Positions 34,569-44,517 of a DNA stretch of 64,000 bases are shown here, piece after piece. The notes under the pieces were generated by a model. It searched no databases. It saw only the letters and a list, made by a program, of their open reading frames with translations, and was not told the origin of the DNA. How positions within the stretch are numbered: the first letter of the stretch is position 1; each line of letters starts with the position of its first letter. The DNA is taken from positions 3,101,001-3,165,000 of the forward strand of contig NZ_CP049866.1 in assembly GCF_011300215.1 (NCBI RefSeq), given 5' to 3'. A program made the translations under genes and the position numbers. Source of the stretch: Nocardioides piscis (GTDB lineage Bacteria; Actinomycetota; Actinomycetes; Propionibacteriales; Nocardioidaceae).

Positions 34569-35017
34569 GAGTTCTCCTTGGAGAGGGTCTGGGACGTCGC
34601 GTCCTTCCACGCCATCCATGAAAGCAGTGCGCACTTCACGCGCGCGGGGAACTTGGCCACGCCGGCGAAGGCGATGCCGTCCTCCAGCACGTCCTCGTCG
34701 GGCTCCACCTGGCCCTTGCCCTGCATCAGCTCGAGGAAGCTCTGGTGGATCCCCATCGCCTCGTCGACCGGCTTGCCGATGAGGAGGTCGGCCATCACCG
34801 AGGCCGAGGCCTGCGAGATGGAACAGCCCACGGCGTCGTACGACACGTCCTCGACGGTGTCACCGGCCAGATGGACCCGCAGGGTCACCTCGTCGCCGCA
34901 GGTCGGGTTGACGTGGTGCACCTCTGCCTCGAACGGGTCGCGCAGGCCCGCGTGGTGGGGGTGCTTGTAGTGGTCCAGGATGATCTCCTGGTAGAGCGAG
35001 TCGAGAGCGGCATCCAT
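34565..35017 (-). CDS. sufU: SufU, zinc-dependent sulfurtransferase partner of SufS
   Basis: A 150-residue protein opening MDAALDSLYQEIILDHYKHP, a family hallmark. Zinc-site cysteines occur in HVNPTCGDEV, YDAVGCSISQASAS and VKCALLSW, with the SufU-specific insertion between the second and third. It accepts persulfide sulfur from SufS. It sits 4 bases after the sufS stop and overlaps sufT, consistent with one transcript. Confidence 0.94.
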   Translation of the reverse strand: MDAALDSLYQEIILDHYKHPHHAGLRDPFEAEVHHVNPTCGDEVTLRVHLAGDTVEDVSYDAVGCSISQASASVMADLLIGKPVDEAMGIHQSFLELMQGKGQVEPDEDVLEDGIAFAGVAKFPARVKCALLSWMAWKDATSQTLSKENS

Positions 35018-35021
35018 CGGA

Positions 35022-36278
35022 TCAACCCACCTTGAAGTAGGACCGGGTGTGGTGGAGCCCGTCGACGAGGGCATCGATCTCAGCCGGCGTGGTGTAGAGG
35101 TAGGACGACATCCGGGTCGAGGCCTGGACGCCGAAGCGAGCATGGGCCGGCTTCGCGCAGTGGTGACCGGCGCGCACCGCCACCCCGCGCGAGTCGAGCA
35201 CCTGGGCGATGTCGTGGGGGTGGACGCCCGCCAGCTCGAAGGAGATCGCTCCTCCGCGTGACACCGCGTCGCGCGGCCCGAGCACGGTCAGGCCCGGAAC
35301 GCTCGCCAGTCCCTCGAGGGCGTAGCCGGTGAGGGCCTGCTCGTGGGCGTGGATGGCCTCCATCCCCACATGGTCGAGGTAGTCGACAGCAGCGCCGAGG
35401 CCGATGGCCTCGATGATCGGCGGGGTGCCGGCCTCGAACTTGTGCGGCAGGCCCGCGTAGGTGGATCGCGCCATCGTCACCGTCTCGATCATCTCCCCGC
35501 CACCGTGGAACACAGGGAGGGACTCCAGCACCTCGCGTCGACCCCAGAGCACGCCGATGCCCGTGGGCCCGACGACCTTGTGACCGGTGAAGACGAGGAC
35601 GTCGGCGCCCGAGGCCACCACGTCGACCGGCAGCTGGGGCACGGCCTGGGAGGCATCCACGACGACGATCGCCCCGACCTCGTGGGCACGAGCCGCGATC
35701 TGCGCCACCGGGTTGATCGTGCCGAGCATGTTGGACACCCAGGTCAGCGAGACGACCTTGGTGCGCTCGTTGATCAGCTCGTCGATGTCGGACAGGTCGA
35801 GCCTGCCGTCGTCGGTGAGGCCGAACCAGCGCAGCGTCGCTCCCTTGCGCTCGGTCAGGAGCTGCCACGGCACGATGTTGGAGTGGTGCTCCATCTCGGT
35901 GATGACGACCTCGTCGCCGGCCCCGATCGCGAGGTCACCGGTCGCCCACGCGAGCGTGTTGGCGACCAGGTTGAGCGCCTCGGTGGCGTTCTTGGTGAAG
36001 ATCACCTCGTCGCGGCTCGGCGCCTTGATGAAGGCGGCGACCCGGTCACGAGCAGCCTCGAACGCCTCGGTGGACTCAGCGCCCAGCTGGTGCATGGCGC
36101 GGGAGATGTTGGCGTTGTGGCGTTCGAGGTGGTCGACCATGGTGTCGATGACGACCTGCGGCTTCTGCGAGGTGTTGGCCGAGTCGAGATAGACCAGCGG
36201 CATCCCTCCCGCGAGCTGGCGCTCGAGGATCGGGAAGTCCTTGCGGATGACCTCCAGCTCGGGAAGCAGGCCGTCCAT
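35022..36278 (-). CDS. sufS: Cysteine desulfurase SufS
   Basis: A 418-residue group II PLP-dependent cysteine desulfurase. The PLP lysine lies in VLVFTGHKVVGPTGIGVLWG. The catalytic cysteine is in VRAGHHCAKPAHARFG. The substrate-loop ITEMEHHSNIVPWQ and the aspartate region VVVDASQAVP are clear. It releases alanine from cysteine and passes persulfide sulfur to SufU for the SufBCD scaffold. Two bases separate it from sufC. Confidence 0.96.
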   Translation of the reverse strand: MDGLLPELEVIRKDFPILERQLAGGMPLVYLDSANTSQKPQVVIDTMVDHLERHNANISRAMHQLGAESTEAFEAARDRVAAFIKAPSRDEVIFTKNATEALNLVANTLAWATGDLAIGAGDEVVITEMEHHSNIVPWQLLTERKGATLRWFGLTDDGRLDLSDIDELINERTKVVSLTWVSNMLGTINPVAQIAARAHEVGAIVVVDASQAVPQLPVDVVASGADVLVFTGHKVVGPTGIGVLWGRREVLESLPVFHGGGEMIETVTMARSTYAGLPHKFEAGTPPIIEAIGLGAAVDYLDHVGMEAIHAHEQALTGYALEGLASVPGLTVLGPRDAVSRGGAISFELAGVHPHDIAQVLDSRGVAVRAGHHCAKPAHARFGVQASTRMSSYLYTTPAEIDALVDGLHHTRSYFKVG

Positions 36279-36280
36279 GG

Positions 36281-37038
<758 letters not shown>

Positions 37039-37042
<4 letters not shown>

Positions 37043-37386
37043 GTGGGGGTCACTCCATTCAGGGTGGTCTCGACGTCGACGTATACGTGAAGGCCGTCAT
37101 CGGTGGCCCGGACGTCGACAGGGAAGGTGGCGACCGGCTCGGTCGCGGGGAACGTGGTGGGCTTGCCGGTGCGCAGGTCGAAGGTCGATCCGTGCAGGTA
37201 GCACTCGATCATGCAGTTGGCGACCTCGCCCTCCGACAGGGCCACGGCCGCGTGGGAGCAGAGGTCCTGCAGGGCGAAGACCTCGTCACCGTCGCGGGCG
37301 ACGGCCACGTCGTAGGGGCCGACCGTGACCGCGAGGGCCTCGTCGGTCGGGACCTCGGAGAGGGCACAGACCTGGACGTAGGTCAC
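37039..37386 (-). CDS. Rieske [2Fe-2S] ferredoxin encoded within the suf operon
   Basis: A 115-residue Rieske protein. The cluster ligands are in DLCSHAAVALSEGEV (C-x-H) and MIECYLHGSTFDLRTG (C-x2-H). It is of the non-heme oxygenase ferredoxin-subunit type, but no oxygenase is nearby. Its place between sufD and sufC is common in actinobacteria and suggests electron supply to cluster assembly or repair. The GTG at 37386 overlaps the sufD stop by 4 bases, and its own stop overlaps sufC. Confidence 0.92.
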
Positions 37387-38564
37387 TGGACCTCCTTGAG
37401 GACGTTCTTGGCCAGCTCGGCCTCGACCGTGGCCAGCAACCGCTCCTCGATGGAGGGCACGCCGACCTTGCGGATCAGGTCGTTGAAGAAGCCGTGGACG
37501 ACCAGGCGCTGCGACTCCTTCTCGGAGATGCCCCGCGACTGGAGGTAGAACAGCTGGGTGTCGTCGAAGCGGGCCGTCGCCGAGGCGTGACCGGCGCCGG
37601 CGATCTCGCCGGTCTCGATCTCCAGGTTGGGGATCGAGTCGGCGTGACAGCCGTCGGTGAGGATGAGGTTGCGGTTCTCCTCGTAGGTCTCGATGCCCTC
37701 GGCGACCTTGCGGATCAAGACGTTGCCGACCCACACGGTGTGTGCCTTGTCGCCCTGCAGAGCGCCCTTGTAGATGGCGTTGCTCTTGGTGCGCGGGGCG
37801 TTGTGGTCGGCAAAGATCCGGTGCTCGATGTGCTGGCCCTCGTCGGCGAAGTAGAGGCCGAGCAGCTCGGCCGAACCGCCGGGACCGTCGTAGGCGACGT
37901 TGGCGTCCATCCGGACGACGTCACCGCCGAAGGAGATGGCCGCGTGCTTGTATGTCGCGTCGCGACCCACCAGCGCCTGGTGGTGGGAGAGGTGGACGGC
38001 GTCGTCGGCCCAGTCCTGGATCGAGACGACCGTGACGTCGGCGCCGTCGCCCACGACGATCTCCACGACCGCAGCGACCGAGGCGGAGCCCGTGTGGTTG
38101 ACCACGACGATCGCCTTGCTGTGGGCGCCGAAGCGCATCACGACGTGACCGGCTTCGGTGTTGGTGACGTCGTGGCCGTCGAGCTGGACCACCAGCGGTT
38201 CCGCGAGCTCGACCTCGGCGGGCACGTCGACCAGCAGCGTCGAGGGGACCTCGGCCAGCACGCGGGCAGCGAACCTGGTGTTGGGGACGAGACCGCTGAT
38301 GCCTCGCAACGAGCGCGCCTCGTCGCCGGTGACGCCCTGCACCCGCGCACCGTCGGGGGTGTTCCACGAGGCCTTGATCGCGCTGCGGTTGAACTCCGCG
38401 TCGGCGTGCAGGCCACGCAGGCGCTTGAGCGGCGTGAACCGCCAGATCTCCTCCCGGCCCGTGGGGACCGGGTGGTCGGTGACGTCGAACGAGCCCGGCG
38501 GGTTGAGGTGGGACTCCACCTTGTCCACCTCGAGGGCAGACCGAACTGAGTCAGTGACTGTCAA
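37383..38564 (-). CDS. sufD: Fe-S assembly scaffold protein SufD
   Basis: A 393-residue SufB/SufD-family protein. The central right-handed beta-helix is visible as many short strands (VVEIVVGDGADVTVVSIQ). The C-terminal region has GEIAGAGHASATARFDDTQLFYLQSRG, with the conserved histidine used in assembly on SufD, and ends in the helical RLVVHGFFNDLIRK. It forms SufBC2D. It begins 44 bases after sufB with an AAGAAGAG ribosome-binding region. Confidence 0.95.
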   Translation of the reverse strand: MTVTDSVRSALEVDKVESHLNPPGSFDVTDHPVPTGREEIWRFTPLKRLRGLHADAEFNRSAIKASWNTPDGARVQGVTGDEARSLRGISGLVPNTRFAARVLAEVPSTLLVDVPAEVELAEPLVVQLDGHDVTNTEAGHVVMRFGAHSKAIVVVNHTGSASVAAVVEIVVGDGADVTVVSIQDWADDAVHLSHHQALVGRDATYKHAAISFGGDVVRMDANVAYDGPGGSAELLGLYFADEGQHIEHRIFADHNAPRTKSNAIYKGALQGDKAHTVWVGNVLIRKVAEGIETYEENRNLILTDGCHADSIPNLEIETGEIAGAGHASATARFDDTQLFYLQSRGISEKESQRLVVHGFFNDLIRKVGVPSIEERLLATVEAELAKNVLKEVQ

Positions 38565-38608
38565 CTACTTCTCTTTCTTCGTGTGCGGAAGGCGAGTGGT
38601 CCGGCCGA

Positions 38609-40045
38609 TCAGCCGACCGCGCCTTCCATCTGCAGCTCGATCAGGCGGTTGAGCTCGAGCGCGTACTCCATCGGCAGCTCCTTGGCGATCGGCTCGACGA
38701 AGCCACGCACGATCATCGCCATCGCCTCGTCCTGCTCCATCCCGCGCGACATCAGGTAGAAGAGCTGGTCGTCGGAGACCTTGGAGACGCTCGCCTCGTG
38801 ACCCATGGACACGTCGTCCTCGCGGATGTCGACGTAGGGATAGGTGTCGGAGCGGCTGATCTGGTCGACCAGCAGGGCGTCGCACAGCACGTTGGACTTG
38901 GAGCCGTAGGCACCCTCGTTGATCTGGATGAGGCCACGGTAGGACGTGCGGCCACCGCCACGCGCGACGGACTTGCTGAGGATGCTCGAGGAGGTGTGGG
39001 GCGCTGCGTGGACCATCTTGGCGCCGGCGTCCTGGTGCTGCCCCTCGCCGGCGAAGGCGATCGACAGGGTCTCGCCCTTGGCGTGCTCGCCCATGAGGTA
39101 GATCGCGGGGTACTTCATCGTCACCTTGGAGCCGATGTTGCCGTCGACCCACTCCATCGTCGCGCCGGCCTCGCAGACGGCGCGCTTGGTCACGAGGTTG
39201 TAGACGTTGTTCGACCAGTTCTGGATCGTCGTGTAGCGGCAGCGGCCGCCCTTCTTCACGATGATCTCGACGACGGCCGAGTGCAGGGAGTCGGAGCTGT
39301 AGATCGGCGCCGTGCAGCCTTCGACGTAGTGCACGTAGGCGTCCTCGTCGACGATGATGAGCGTCCGCTCGAACTGCCCCATGTTCTCGGTGTTGATCCG
39401 GAAGTAGGCCTGCAGCGGGATGTCGACGTGGACGCCCTTGGGCACGTAGATGAACGAGCCGCCCGACCACACGCTCGTGTTGAGTGCGGCGAACTTGTTG
39501 TCGCCGACCGGGATGACCGTCCCGAAGTATTCCTGGAACAGCTCCGGGTGCTCCTTGAGCGCCGTGTCGGTGTCGAGGAACAGGACTCCCTGCTCCTCGA
39601 GGTCCTCACGGATGGAGTGGTAGACGACCTCGGACTCGTATTGTGCGGCGACACCGGAGACGAGACGCTGCTTCTCCGCCTCGGGGATGCCGAGCTTGTC
39701 GTAGGTGTTCTTGATGTCCTCGGGCAGGTCGTCCCACGAGGTCGCCTGCTTCTCGCTCGAGCGGACGAAGTACTTGATGTTGTCGAAGTCGATCGTCGAC
39801 AGGTCCGAGCCCCAGGTCGGCATCGGCTTGCGGTGGAAGAGCTTGAGGCCCTTCAGGCGCAGGTCGAGCATCCACTGCGGCTCCGACTTGAGGTTGGAGA
39901 TGTTGCGGACGACGTCTTCGTTGAGCCCGCGCTGCGCGTTGGCGCCGACGTCGTTCTTGTCCGACCAGCCGAACTCGTAGCGGCCGATCCCCTTGAGCTC
40001 GGGATTGAGGTCTTCGATGCTCGGGCTCGGGTGCGTGGAGGTCAT
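38609..40045 (-). CDS. sufB: Fe-S assembly scaffold protein SufB
   Basis: A 478-residue scaffold protein. It opens [22 protein letters not shown]. The middle has [52 protein letters not shown] and [22 protein letters not shown], all very conserved in SufB. The C-terminus has [21 protein letters not shown]. Clusters are built at the SufB-SufD interface. No intein is present, unlike M. tuberculosis SufB. The ATG at 40045 overlaps the sufR stop by 4 bases. Confidence 0.97.
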   Translation of the reverse strand: MTSTHPSPSIEDLNPELKGIGRYEFGWSDKNDVGANAQRGLNEDVVRNISNLKSEPQWMLDLRLKGLKLFHRKPMPTWGSDLSTIDFDNIKYFVRSSEKQATSWDDLPEDIKNTYDKLGIPEAEKQRLVSGVAAQYESEVVYHSIREDLEEQGVLFLDTDTALKEHPELFQEYFGTVIPVGDNKFAALNTSVWSGGSFIYVPKGVHVDIPLQAYFRINTENMGQFERTLIIVDEDAYVHYVEGCTAPIYSSDSLHSAVVEIIVKKGGRCRYTTIQNWSNNVYNLVTKRAVCEAGATMEWVDGNIGSKVTMKYPAIYLMGEHAKGETLSIAFAGEGQHQDAGAKMVHAAPHTSSSILSKSVARGGGRTSYRGLIQINEGAYGSKSNVLCDALLVDQISRSDTYPYVDIREDDVSMGHEASVSKVSDDQLFYLMSRGMEQDEAMAMIVRGFVEPIAKELPMEYALELNRLIELQMEGAVG

Positions 40046-40746
40046 GACTGCTCCTTCTTGGTGGACATCTGGGTGGAAGTCGTCGAGGTGGGGATGCACG
40101 TCGTGCAGACCCCGTCGCCGTGCGCGATGGTGGCCAGGCGCTGGACATGGGTGCCGAGCACGCGACCGATGGCCTCGGTCTCGGCCTCGCACAGCTGGGG
40201 GAACTCGTGGGCGACGTGTGAGACCGGGCAGTGCTGCTGGCAGAGCTGGTCACCGATCGGCAGGGTGCGCACGCTCGCGGCGTAGCCCTCGTCGGTCAGG
40301 ACCTTCGCCAGCGCATCGGCTGGGCTCAGCGCCGGCTGGTCGGCGACCACGCTCGCGTAGTCGCGCTCGATGAACGCCACGCGCCTGCGGGCGAACTCCA
40401 TGACGGCGTCCTCACCGCCGGTCTCGGAGAGGAACCGCAGGGCCTGGGCGGCCAGGTCGTCGTACTGCTGGTCGAACGTGTCGCGCCCGGTGTCGGTCAG
40501 CGCGAAGACCTTCGCCGGGCGACCGCGACCACGACTGCCGTAGACCTTCTGCTCGCGCGACTCGACCGCGCCGTCGTGGCTCAGGTGCTCCAGGTGACGA
40601 CGAACTGCAGCCGGTGTCAAGGCGAGACGGGCCGCGAGATCGGCGGCCGTCGAGGGGCCGTTCTCGAGGATCGACCGCGCGACGCGCTCCCGGGTGGGAG
40701 CGTCGTTGTCAGGGGTCGTCCCCGGCAGCGCAGCAGTCGGCCTCAT
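40042..40746 (-). CDS. sufR: SufR-type Fe-S cluster transcriptional repressor
   Basis: A 234-residue regulator. A winged HTH ([29 protein letters not shown]) is followed by [21 protein letters not shown]. The C-terminal half has cysteines in [22 protein letters not shown] and VCTTCIPTS, suited to bind a Fe-S cluster. SufR represses the suf operon when clusters are sufficient. It is the first gene of the operon. ATG 40746 is preferred; a GTG three codons upstream is possible. A dyad overlaps the region just upstream. Confidence 0.93.
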   Translation of the reverse strand: MRPTAALPGTTPDNDAPTRERVARSILENGPSTAADLAARLALTPAAVRRHLEHLSHDGAVESREQKVYGSRGRGRPAKVFALTDTGRDTFDQQYDDLAAQALRFLSETGGEDAVMEFARRRVAFIERDYASVVADQPALSPADALAKVLTDEGYAASVRTLPIGDQLCQQHCPVSHVAHEFPQLCEAETEAIGRVLGTHVQRLATIAHGDGVCTTCIPTSTTSTQMSTKKEQS

Positions 40747-40752
40747 GAATTG

Positions 40753-40767
40753 CACAACGCAAGTGTG
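40753..40767. promoter_or_regulatory. Candidate SufR operator
   Basis: CACA-N7-TGTG dyad (CACAACGCAAGTGTG) lies 7-21 bases upstream of the sufR ATG. Read on the minus strand it is CACACT-N3-GTTGTG, close to the ACACT-N5-TGTGA type I recall for mycobacterial SufR. The position suits autorepression of the whole suf operon. The motif comparison is from memory. Confidence 0.45.
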
Positions 40768-40787
40768 ACGTTAATGCTTCCCGCGCT

Positions 40788-41411
40788 TCAAGCAAGGGTG
40801 GCCTTACTTGCCGTGACCGCCTCGACGATCGCGCCGACCAGGCGGCAGGCCTGCTCGTCCACGACCTCGCGCGGCAGGGCGCGAAGCGGACCCCGAGCGG
40901 TCAACGTGGCGAAGCCGTGCACCCCCGACCAGCACATGATCGCGGCGTCCCCGACGGACGCTGCCGGCAGGTCACCCGCAGCCACCAGTCGGTCGAGCGC
41001 GTCCTGCAGGTGCTGGTAGGGAGTGCGACCGCCCGCTGCAGCCGCCTCGGGCGCGTCGGCCGAGAGCATGTCGCCGATGGCGAAGAAGGCCGCGTCGAAG
41101 AGGCCGGGCTCGTCGAGGGCGAAGGCGATGTAGCCCAGACCCACGGACTCGAGACGGGTCGCGGCGTCCATCTCCGGGTCGAGGGCGATGCGGGCATCGA
41201 TGACGGCAGCGAGCCGTGCCGCCGCACGGCGGGCGACGGCGAGCACGAGCGCCTGGCGGTCCTCGAAGTGCCGATAGGCCGCGCGGGGGGTGACCCCGAC
41301 CCGGCGGGTCACGTCGCGGAGGGCGATCGCGTCGGCACCGAGCTCGCGCGCCGCGTCGAAACCCGCTTGCACGAGAGCCTCGCGCAGGTCACCGTGGTGA
41401 TACCTCTCCAT
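40788..41411 (-). CDS. TetR-family regulator beside a DrrAB-like transporter
   Basis: A 207-residue protein. The N-terminal HTH region has ADAIALRDVTRRVGVTPRAAYRHFEDRQALVLAVA, the standard TetR pattern. The rest is helical and includes WSGVHGFATLTARGP, typical of TetR C-terminal domains of the WHG type. It is divergent from the ABC pair at 41541-43396. Its TAGACT -10 box (41418-41423) ends 6 bases before the ATG and overlaps the first of two operators, so it should repress itself and probably the efflux genes. Confidence 0.9.
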   Translation of the reverse strand: MERYHHGDLREALVQAGFDAARELGADAIALRDVTRRVGVTPRAAYRHFEDRQALVLAVARRAAARLAAVIDARIALDPEMDAATRLESVGLGYIAFALDEPGLFDAAFFAIGDMLSADAPEAAAAGGRTPYQHLQDALDRLVAAGDLPAASVGDAAIMCWSGVHGFATLTARGPLRALPREVVDEQACRLVGAIVEAVTASKATLA

Positions 41412-41418
41412 CCGGCAA

Positions 41419-41456
41419 GTCTACGGTGTGGACATTTGAATGTCCACGGTGTAGAC
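41419..41456. promoter_or_regulatory. Double TetR operator between tetR-like and DrrAB-like genes
   Basis: Two 15-bp near-palindromes, GTCTAC-GGT-GTGGAC (41419-41433) and GTCCAC-GGT-GTAGAC (41442-41456), are in inverted orientation and 23 bases apart centre to centre. Together they also form a perfect 9+2+9 dyad (GTGGACATT/AATGTCCAC). The first overlaps the -10 box of the TetR gene. This is the layout of an autoregulated TetR operator array. Confidence 0.7.
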
Positions 41457-41540
41457 ATGACAGGGCGGGGAGCGCGGGATGCGTCGTCCCGTTACGAAGC
41501 GGACACGTCCTGTCCGCACTGCTTCCTTAGGTTTGGACAC

Positions 41541-42539
41541 ATGACGACTGGAACGGCCATCGAGGCCAGCCACCTGGTGAAGAAGTTCGGGGACAAGACG
41601 GCGGTCGACGACGTCAGCTTCAGCGTCCCCACCGGCAGCGTGCTCGGCCTGCTGGGTCCCAACGGGGCCGGCAAGACCACCACTGTGCGGATGATGACCA
41701 CCCTGACCCGACCCACCTCGGGCAGCGGCCGGGTCGCGGGCTACGACATCGTCGACCAGCCCCGCGACGTACGCCGCAGCATGGGCCTCACCGGTCAGGC
41801 CGCCACCGTCGACGAGCTCCTGACCGGGCGCGAGAACCTGCGCCTGATCGGCTCTCTCTACGGCCTGTCCGGCGCCTACATCAGGCGCGCGACCGACGAC
41901 CTGCTCGAGCGGTTCTCGCTCACCGAGGCCGGCAACAAGATCGCCAAGACCTATTCGGGCGGCATGCGGCGTCGGCTCGACCTCGCCGTGAGCCTGATCG
42001 CGACTCCCCCGGTGCTGTTCCTCGACGAGCCCACCACCGGGCTCGATCCGCGCAGCAGGCTCGAGCTGTGGGAGGTGCTGCGCGAGCTCGTCAACGACGG
42101 CACGACGCTGCTGCTGACCACGCAGTACCTCGAGGAGGCCGACCAACTGGCCGACAACATCGTGGTCATCGACCGCGGCAAGGTGATCGCGCAAGGCACT
42201 CCCCTGCAGCTCAAGGACCAGTCCGGCGCCGCGTCCCTCGTGGTGACGGTCTCGCGCTCGGAGGACCTGGCCATCGCCGAGGAGATGCTGCGCTCCCACG
42301 TGGCCGAGGTGCACGTGGAGCACGGGGCACGTCAGCTCACCGCCCCGGCTGAGGGCCTGCAGCACATGACCCGGATCGCGGGCATCTTCGCCGACAGCCA
42401 GATCGAGCTGGACGACATCGGGCTGAAGCGTCCCAGCCTGGACGACGTGTTCCTGCACCTGACCGGCCACCGCGCCGAGGACGCCGACCGCGCCGACGAC
42501 CCCACAGCAGACCAGGCAGCCGAGGAGATCTCCGCATGA
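41541..42539 (+). CDS. DrrA-like ABC exporter ATPase
   Basis: A 332-residue ATPase: Walker A GPNGAGKTTTVRMM, signature YSGGMRRRLDLAVSL, Walker B VLFLDEPTTGLDPRSR and H-loop LLTTQYLEEADQLAD. The C-terminal extension with KRPSLDDVFLHLTGH is the DrrA/daunorubicin-resistance type. With the permease gene that overlaps it by 4 bases it should form an efflux pump or lipid exporter. A TAGGTT -10 box (41528-41533) 7 bases before the ATG gives a leaderless start. Confidence 0.92.
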   Translation: MTTGTAIEASHLVKKFGDKTAVDDVSFSVPTGSVLGLLGPNGAGKTTTVRMMTTLTRPTSGSGRVAGYDIVDQPRDVRRSMGLTGQAATVDELLTGRENLRLIGSLYGLSGAYIRRATDDLLERFSLTEAGNKIAKTYSGGMRRRLDLAVSLIATPPVLFLDEPTTGLDPRSRLELWEVLRELVNDGTTLLLTTQYLEEADQLADNIVVIDRGKVIAQGTPLQLKDQSGAASLVVTVSRSEDLAIAEEMLRSHVAEVHVEHGARQLTAPAEGLQHMTRIAGIFADSQIELDDIGLKRPSLDDVFLHLTGHRAEDADRADDPTADQAAEEISA

Positions 42540-43396
42540 GCCACACCGACCAGGACTCCCGCCTCACTTCGCGACCCGCGCTCGAGCGCCCGGAGATCGT
42601 CCCCACCAACCTGCTCCGTCAGTCGATGTCGATCGTGCGGCGCAACCTGACCCACATCAAGCGCATGCCCGAGATGCTGATGGACGTCACCATCCAACCG
42701 GTGATGTTCGTGCTGCTGTTCGCCTACGTCTTCGGCAGCTCGATCGACATCGACACCGCCGCGGGCTACAAGGCCTGGCTCCTCGGCGGCATCATGGCCC
42801 AGACCATCGCGTTCTCCTCGTTCATCGTCGCCGTCGGACTGACCGCGGACCTCGAGAAGGGCATCGTCGACCGGATGCGCTCGCTGCCGATCAACCCGGC
42901 GGCAGTGCTGGTCGGTCGCTCGATCTCGAGCCTGATGCACTCCTCGATCGGCCTCGTGGTGATGTCCTTGACCGGACTGGTCATCGGCTGGCGCATCCAC
43001 ACCAACATCGCCGAGGCCGCGCTGGGCTACCTCCTGCTGCTCGGCTGGGGATTCGCCATGATCTGGGTCGGGATCTGGGTGGGCTCCAAGATGCGCTCGG
43101 TGGAGGCGGTCAACGGCGTCATGTTCGCCACGATGTTCCCGATCACGTTCCTGGCCAACACCTTCGCGCCCACCGACCGGATGCCGACCTGGCTGCGCAC
43201 CGTGGCCGAGTGGAACCCCATCTCGAGCCTGACCCAGGCCGTGCGCGAGCTGTGGGGCAACGACTACCCGCTCCGCGAGGACGCGGCGCTGCCCCTGCAG
43301 CACCCCGTGCTGGCGACGATCATCTGGATCATCGTGCTGACCGCCGTCGTGGCGCCGCTGGCGATCCGGACGTTCAACCGCCGCACCGCCAGCTGA
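42536..43396 (+). CDS. DrrB-like ABC-2 permease
   Basis: A 286-residue permease with six hydrophobic segments. The opening RRNLTHIKRMPEMLMDVTIQPVMF and the NTFAPTDRMPTWLRTVAEWNPISSLTQAVREL block are typical of DrrB/ABC-2 exporters. It pairs with the ATPase before it, sharing an ATGA junction. A hairpin at 43487-43504 (GTGCGAC/GTCGCAC) lies 90 bases after its stop and may end the transcript. Confidence 0.92.
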   Translation: MSHTDQDSRLTSRPALERPEIVPTNLLRQSMSIVRRNLTHIKRMPEMLMDVTIQPVMFVLLFAYVFGSSIDIDTAAGYKAWLLGGIMAQTIAFSSFIVAVGLTADLEKGIVDRMRSLPINPAAVLVGRSISSLMHSSIGLVVMSLTGLVIGWRIHTNIAEAALGYLLLLGWGFAMIWVGIWVGSKMRSVEAVNGVMFATMFPITFLANTFAPTDRMPTWLRTVAEWNPISSLTQAVRELWGNDYPLREDAALPLQHPVLATIIWIIVLTAVVAPLAIRTFNRRTAS

Positions 43397-43533
43397 CGTC
43401 GGGCAGGGGCCCGGGCTCATAGCACGAGGGTCCCGAAGATTGAGACGTGGGGGCGTCAGCATGGCATCCTCGGGGTACCGGGGGCAGTGCGACACAGGTC
43501 GCACGTCGATCCGCCACCCCCCGAAAGAGCTCG

Positions 43534-44418
43534 ATGAGATTCCGCTCCGCCCTGCACACGATCGTCCACTCCCGGACCGCACTCGTCGTCGGGGTCCTGG
43601 TCAGCCTGGCGGTCCCTGCCCTGACGCTGCCCCGCCTCCCGAGCGTGATCGTGTGGCCCGCGCTGCTGGGTCTGGCGCCCTGGGTGCTGGGCAAGTACGT
43701 CCTGTGTCCGCTCCGCTGGCGCGCACTCACTCCCGCAGGCCTGGGTCGGTGGTGGCACCTCCGGGCGTATGCCGAGTCAGAGCTGCTCGGGCTCCTGACC
43801 CCCGGCCACGTGGGAGCCGATGTCTGGCGTCTCAAGCGGCTGACCGGGGCCGGACTCGAGCGGGGTGACGCGGTCGTGAGCGTCGGCCTCGACCGGCTCG
43901 TCGGGGCGATCGGCCTGGCTGCGTTCGTCGGCTTCGCGGGCAGCGCCCTCCCCGTCGACCTCCTCCTCCCCGCTCTCGGCCTCGCTGTCGCCGCCGGCGT
44001 CTGCCTCCTGGTGGTCCGCCTCGTCCGACCCCAGTGGCTGCCGCGGCGTCCGGCCCTGCCCGCGCCCCGACAGCTGGCCCACGGCCTGCTCCTGTCAGCC
44101 GGCTACCAGCTCTCGATCGCTGCCCTGCTCCTCGGGACGGTGGCCGCGACCGGCCACGAGCTCGAGCCGCTCGCCGTGCTGGGCGCGTTCGGCGCAAGCC
44201 AGCTCGCCGGCGCCGTACCCGGTCCCAACGGCGCCAGTCCCCGCGACGCGGCCCTGGTCGTCGCACTGGTCGCGCTGGGCCTGCCGTGGGTGGCCGCCGC
44301 CGCCGCAGTCGCCCTGAAGGCCGCCCTGGCCTGGCTGCCCGCCATCGTCCTGGGTGGCTCGAGCCTCTACCTGACCCGGCGGCGGCACAAGCACGCCGTC
44401 ATGGTGGCCGCAGCCTGA
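43534..44418 (+). CDS. Flippase-like integral membrane protein (UPF0104/LPG synthase TM region)
   Basis: A 294-residue protein of seven or eight hydrophobic helices. GLLTPGHVGADVWRLKRLTGAG and AVPGPNGASPRDAALVVAL match the conserved positions of the AglD/MprF-type UPF0104 membrane domain. Family members flip or modify lipids. ATG 43534 follows a GAAAGAG ribosome-binding region. It precedes PAP2 and glycerophosphodiesterase genes, so a phospholipid-related role fits. The family call rests on helix layout and these two loops. Confidence 0.72.
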   Translation: MRFRSALHTIVHSRTALVVGVLVSLAVPALTLPRLPSVIVWPALLGLAPWVLGKYVLCPLRWRALTPAGLGRWWHLRAYAESELLGLLTPGHVGADVWRLKRLTGAGLERGDAVVSVGLDRLVGAIGLAAFVGFAGSALPVDLLLPALGLAVAAGVCLLVVRLVRPQWLPRRPALPAPRQLAHGLLLSAGYQLSIAALLLGTVAATGHELEPLAVLGAFGASQLAGAVPGPNGASPRDAALVVALVALGLPWVAAAAAVALKAALAWLPAIVLGGSSLYLTRRRHKHAVMVAAA

Positions 44419-44517
44419 CGCCGTAAAGCGATTGGCCTCGCGCGCTCGACGCGGTTCAATGGACCGCAACGCCGTCGTGAGCCACCGCGCACACGACACG
44501 GGCCTGGAGGACTCGTC

